Assembly: GCA_964346275.1 (NCBI GenBank)
Contig: CAYFUR010000128.1
Location: 1-9,759, forward strand
Reading direction: 5' to 3'
Origin: CAYFUR01 sp964346275
GTDB lineage: Bacteria; Sumerlaeota; Sumerlaeia; SLMS01
Length of the DNA: 9,759 nt
The notes under the pieces are model-generated. The model was not told the origin of the DNA. It saw only the letters and a list, made by a program, of their open reading frames with translations, and did no database searches. Within the stretch, counting starts at the first letter, position 1. Each line of letters begins with the position of its first letter. This document shows, one piece after another, positions 7,288 through 9,759 of this stretch. The position numbers and the translations under genes are program-made.

Positions 7288-9324
7288 ATGGTCAAAACGC
7301 ATTTGTTTTCTATTCGTTTCCTTCCGCTGATCGTTCTCGCTTTTCTGGCCACCGGCCTTTTTCAACCCGTTCCCATTGCCGCCCAGCAGGTCGAGCAGTT
7401 GGAGGAACAGGAGGAGTTGACAAAAAAACGCGAGATCCTGCTCCTCCAGGAGCGAATCCGTCTTCTTTACTCCCAGGGCCAGTATGAAGATGTGGTCGTG
7501 GAGGCGCAGGATCTTTTGCGCAAGGATCCCGGCAACTCCACGGCCATTCTGATGAAGGATCTCTCCGAGCGCCGCTTGGCGGAAGGCTCCACCGAGCCGC
7601 CTTCCTCCGCCGGGTCGCTTCCCCTGAGCGGCGAAGTCGATCTGGAAAGCACCGGCTACCGCGATTATCTTCCCGACGAAACGCCCACGCCCGAGAGCAC
7701 CCCCGCTCCCGGCGAGTCCCGGGCCACACCCGCGCCTGGCGCCACGCAAGAGGCCACCGGGCAGCAGGGGGATGAAACCCGCGAACGCCAGAAGAAAAGC
7801 GTGATGGAAGTGATGTATGGGGACACCCAGAAGCGCGAGCAGGGGAAATTCAAGCTTGCCGTTTACATCACTTCTCTTCTGGGCCTGATCGCCCTTGTCA
7901 GCCTTGCCGGAGGCGGCATCGCCTGGCTTCGCGCCAAGGACTACGCCCCTTCGGAAACATCGGCCACCGCTGCGAGCGTCGGCCGCGCCATGCAAATCGG
8001 CGATATGCCGACCAATCCGCAGACACAATCAGGCGGTGGCGTTCACAGCCCCTCCCAGCAGTCTCAGCAGGGGACTGCCCAGGCAGGCCAGTTCGAACAG
8101 GAATCGCCAGCATACAATCGGCAGGAACCCGTCCACGACATGGTCACCCAGCCCGGGGGCCATGACCAGGAAGACCAGGAACAGCCCCAGGCGGAGGCAC
8201 CGGCGGAACCGCCCAAGACGGAAGAAGCGCCTGCTCCACAGGAAGCACGCCAACCCGCCGCTTCCGGTGAACAAGAGGAGCAGGTTTCCTCTATCGGCAT
8301 CGACTACTCCGGCACCGATGATGCCGTGTTCTCGCAAAGCCAGGCCGAGGATATCGCGCAAACCCAGTCCGACCCCTTCAAGCAAGCCCCCGCCGAACCC
8401 GTTTCCGGCGAAGAACAACAGCAGCAAGATGACGACGACAGCGTGAAGCTCGATCTCTCCTACGAAGACGAGGAAGAGCCCAAGGCGGAGGCTGATCCCC
8501 AGGCTACCACCGACCAGCAAAAATATGCCGCGGGCGTGACGCCTCCTTCCACCGAGCAGGAAGAAACGGAAATTCACCAGGGCAGCCCGCCGAGCGAAGG
8601 CGAAGAATCCGGCACCGAGGAGACTCTTGCCGTTGGGCCGGCCCCCGGTGATGCCAACATCGAAGACGAAAAGACCGCGATTGGCTTTGGCGGCGGCGAA
8701 GGATCGGAAGAGGAATCGGAAGAAACAAGAGTCTCTGAAGGCCAGCCCGCCGCTCAGCAAGGCAGCGAGGAAGACAAGAGCTATACATCGATCATGTTTG
8801 GCGCCGGCGAGTCGGAAGGCGAGGACGAGCAAGAAGGCGAAGAAGGCTCCGAGTCCGAAGGCGCGGGAGACGAGGATCTGACCCTCGGATCATTCAACCG
8901 TGAATATTCCGATGTGATGCTCGGCAGCGGCGCCGCGGAAACGAAAATGGACGGCGTGGCGGGCGAGTCCGAGGAGAAGGGCGGCGACGAAGCCACCGTG
9001 CAGCTTGGCGCCTCCGGCGCGGCGGGCGGAGAAGATCAGACCCGCCAGCTCTCTCCAGAGGAGCAGAAAACCGAGGAGGATGAAGGCGAGCGCACCGTGG
9101 AGATCGAACCCCAGGCCGCCGAAACCCAGATTGATCACGGCAGTGAATCCCAGCCCAAGAAGTCCATGTTTGACCGCCAGTACGATGCGGGCAAGGAGGC
9201 CATGGAAAACGGCGATTTCGCCCGCGCTGTCCAGTGCCTCAGCGTGGCGGCCAGCCTGAAACCGGGAAACAAGGACGTGCGCGAAATGCTCGACGACGCG
9301 CGCAAGAAACGCCGCGGCGTCTGA
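7288..9324 (+). CDS. Membrane-anchored TPR protein with long acidic low-complexity linker
   Basis: No named family is recognised in this 678-residue protein. Residues 1-32 are a signal peptide or anchor (LPLIVLAFLATGLF). Residues 46-97 are helical and TPR-like (YSQGQYEDVVVEAQDLLRKD). A Pro/Thr/Gly-rich spacer (101-165) leads to a transmembrane helix at about 190-214 (AVYITSLLGLIALVSLAGGG). Residues 220-620 are Glu/Gln/Gly/Ser-rich and almost surely disordered. They carry a recurring short motif of Thr followed by a hydrophobic residue in an acidic setting (see findings). The end (629-673) is again TPR-like: YDAGKEAMENGDFARAVQ, then KPGNKDVREML. Predicted topology puts the first TPR in the periplasm and the linker and last TPR in the cytoplasm. 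The ATG at 7288 has a poor Shine-Dalgarno (GAG ten bases upstream). It is transcribed away from the operon at 3737-7103 across a 184-bp gap in which I could not find a clear sigma-70 promoter. A strong hairpin follows the gene. Confidence 0.88.
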   Translation: MVKTHLFSIRFLPLIVLAFLATGLFQPVPIAAQQVEQLEEQEELTKKREILLLQERIRLLYSQGQYEDVVVEAQDLLRKDPGNSTAILMKDLSERRLAEGSTEPPSSAGSLPLSGEVDLESTGYRDYLPDETPTPESTPAPGESRATPAPGATQEATGQQGDETRERQKKSVMEVMYGDTQKREQGKFKLAVYITSLLGLIALVSLAGGGIAWLRAKDYAPSETSATAASVGRAMQIGDMPTNPQTQSGGGVHSPSQQSQQGTAQAGQFEQESPAYNRQEPVHDMVTQPGGHDQEDQEQPQAEAPAEPPKTEEAPAPQEARQPAASGEQEEQVSSIGIDYSGTDDAVFSQSQAEDIAQTQSDPFKQAPAEPVSGEEQQQQDDDDSVKLDLSYEDEEEPKAEADPQATTDQQKYAAGVTPPSTEQEETEIHQGSPPSEGEESGTEETLAVGPAPGDANIEDEKTAIGFGGGEGSEEESEETRVSEGQPAAQQGSEEDKSYTSIMFGAGESEGEDEQEGEEGSESEGAGDEDLTLGSFNREYSDVMLGSGAAETKMDGVAGESEEKGGDEATVQLGASGAAGGEDQTRQLSPEEQKTEEDEGERTVEIEPQAAETQIDHGSESQPKKSMFDRQYDAGKEAMENGDFARAVQCLSVAASLKPGNKDVREMLDDARKKRRGV

Positions 9325-9352
9325 CAGACAGTTGCCAGGAAATACCGAATGA

Positions 9353-9387
9353 ACTAAAGCGCCCCGCCCGCCGCGGGGCGCTTTAGT
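9353..9387 (+). terminator. Strong hairpin, probable Rho-independent terminator
   Basis: ACTAAAGCGCCCCGC (9353-9367) and GCGGGGCGCTTTAGT (9373-9387) are perfect 15-bp inverted arms around the five-base loop CCGCC, starting 29 bases after the stop of the TPR gene. The GC core is flanked by A/T at the stem base (AAAG paired with CTTT). No clear U tract follows (CTATAC), so it may act as a terminator of the less canonical kind or simply protect the mRNA 3' end. The perfect symmetry means it would work for transcripts from either side. Confidence 0.8.
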
Positions 9388-9640
9388 CTATACAAAAATG
9401 AGATAAAGAGAAAATGAGGGGGTTGCCTGGCCACGGAGGCGCGGGTAAAAAAATAGTGCAACATGCGAAGCGAATGTGTCTTAATCCTGCTGCTGCTCTT
9501 GTTCTTAACCCAAACATTCCGGGCCACCACAACACGTGTATATACGCGGGTGGTTTTCAGATTACGATTATGATCAGCATTAAGATGAAGAGCGGGTCGA
9601 TCATCCGTCCCGGTCCGTGCAATTCGTGGGGGACAGCCGG

Positions 9641-9664
9641 GCTCATTCGCTCATTCCCTCATTG
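9641..9664. repeat. Three tandem 8-bp units
   Basis: GCTCATTC, GCTCATTC and CCTCATTG follow one another without a gap. The first two units are identical and the third differs at two positions. Too short to classify; replication slippage is the simplest origin. Confidence 0.6.
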
Positions 9665-9678
9665 TGTTTCTTTCAAAC

Positions 9679-9704
9679 CGCCAAGACACAGAGGGCGCCA
9701 AGAC
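9679..9704. repeat. Nine-base direct repeat in a CCAAGACACAGAG-type element
   Basis: CGCCAAGAC occurs at 9679-9687 and 9696-9704, separated by ACAGAGGG. The wording (CCAAGACACAGAGGGCGCCA) is like the dispersed non-coding elements with CAAGACACAGAG-type repeats that I recall from intergenic regions of several environmental bacterial genomes. That comparison is from memory and is weak. Confidence 0.4.
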
Positions 9705-9759
9705 TGGATCCTCCTTCGGGGTGCACAAGCCATGCTTTGGCCAGGGCGTTTTTTATTAA

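Larger units (their letters stand above)
9388..9759. other. Intergenic tail with short repeats, no convincing gene
   Basis: No long frame with coding character is present in these 372 bases. The only frame I noted is 9463-9573 (+), 36 codons beginning MRSECVLILLLLLFLT, which looks like a short signal peptide or membrane segment but has no Shine-Dalgarno and an Arg-rich end; I do not call it. There are short repeats at 9641-9664 and 9679-9704, and a GTATATAC palindrome at 9538-9545 within weak flanking arms (CCACC at 9524, GGTGG at 9549). The ten bases CATGCTTTGG (9731-9740) recur in inverted orientation at 1142-1151. Confidence 0.55.

Noticed and set aside
7237..8832. Two long antisense frames (7237-8028 and 8029-8832) opposite the TPR gene
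   Set aside because: Their Leu/Gly/Phe/Arg content is what Glu/Gln/Gly/Ser codons give when read backwards, so the apparent membrane character is an artefact.
9524..9553. CCACC / GGTGG arms around GTATATAC as a second terminator or operator
   Set aside because: The outer arms are only five bases and the loop is large. Nothing supports it beyond chance symmetry.
1..9759. CRISPR arrays, tRNA or rRNA genes, insertion sequences or transposases
   Set aside because: No regularly spaced repeats of CRISPR length, no tRNA-like cloverleaf, no rRNA sequence and no transposase-like product were seen on either strand.

Overview
The window is GC-rich with AT-richer intergenic gaps. It carries five complete or nearly complete genes, one broken gene and one partial housekeeping gene. 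The mix suggests a Gram-negative, environmental, large-genome bacterium of the PVC/Hydrogenedentes/Lentisphaerae sort: RuvB, a secreted beta-propeller protein with a fibronectin-III domain, dockerin-like EF-hand loops, and long acidic low-complexity proteins with TPRs. That placement is a guess from style; the sequence does not fix the taxon.

Layout. Bases 2-961 (+) encode most of RuvB, cut by the left edge. Bases 962-1523 hold no intact gene but contain a decayed fragment (1205-1422, -) of a membrane-protein gene whose intact paralogues lie 2.3 to 4.5 kb further right. Bases 1524-3509 (-) encode a secreted 661-residue protein with a jelly-roll-like domain, an Fn3 domain and a seven-repeat propeller. 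A 227-bp AT-rich gap upstream of it holds a perfect 16-bp palindrome. Bases 3737-7103 (-) form a tight three-gene operon: a secreted protein with a degenerate peptidase-M15-like C-terminus and EF-hand-like loops (5859-7103), then two paralogous six-helix membrane proteins (4794-5855 and 3737-4759) separated by gaps of 3 and 34 bp. A divergent 678-residue protein (7288-9324, +) has a signal peptide, TPR-like ends, one internal transmembrane helix and a very long acidic linker. A strong 15-bp-stem hairpin (9353-9387) follows it. The last 370 bases are intergenic and contain short repeats.

How the genes may work together. The operon looks like one envelope unit: one exported protein with calcium-loop motifs and a peptidoglycan-peptidase-like fold that appears to have lost zinc ligands, plus two related integral membrane proteins that could form a heterodimer. 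The membrane proteins share an N-terminal cytoplasmic motif and a soluble segment between helices 2 and 3 that recalls ABC-2-type permeases, but no ATPase gene is visible. The relic shows that this membrane family has been duplicated at the locus more than once. The family and its operon are the best candidate for an undescribed system here, but no function can be assigned from sequence alone.
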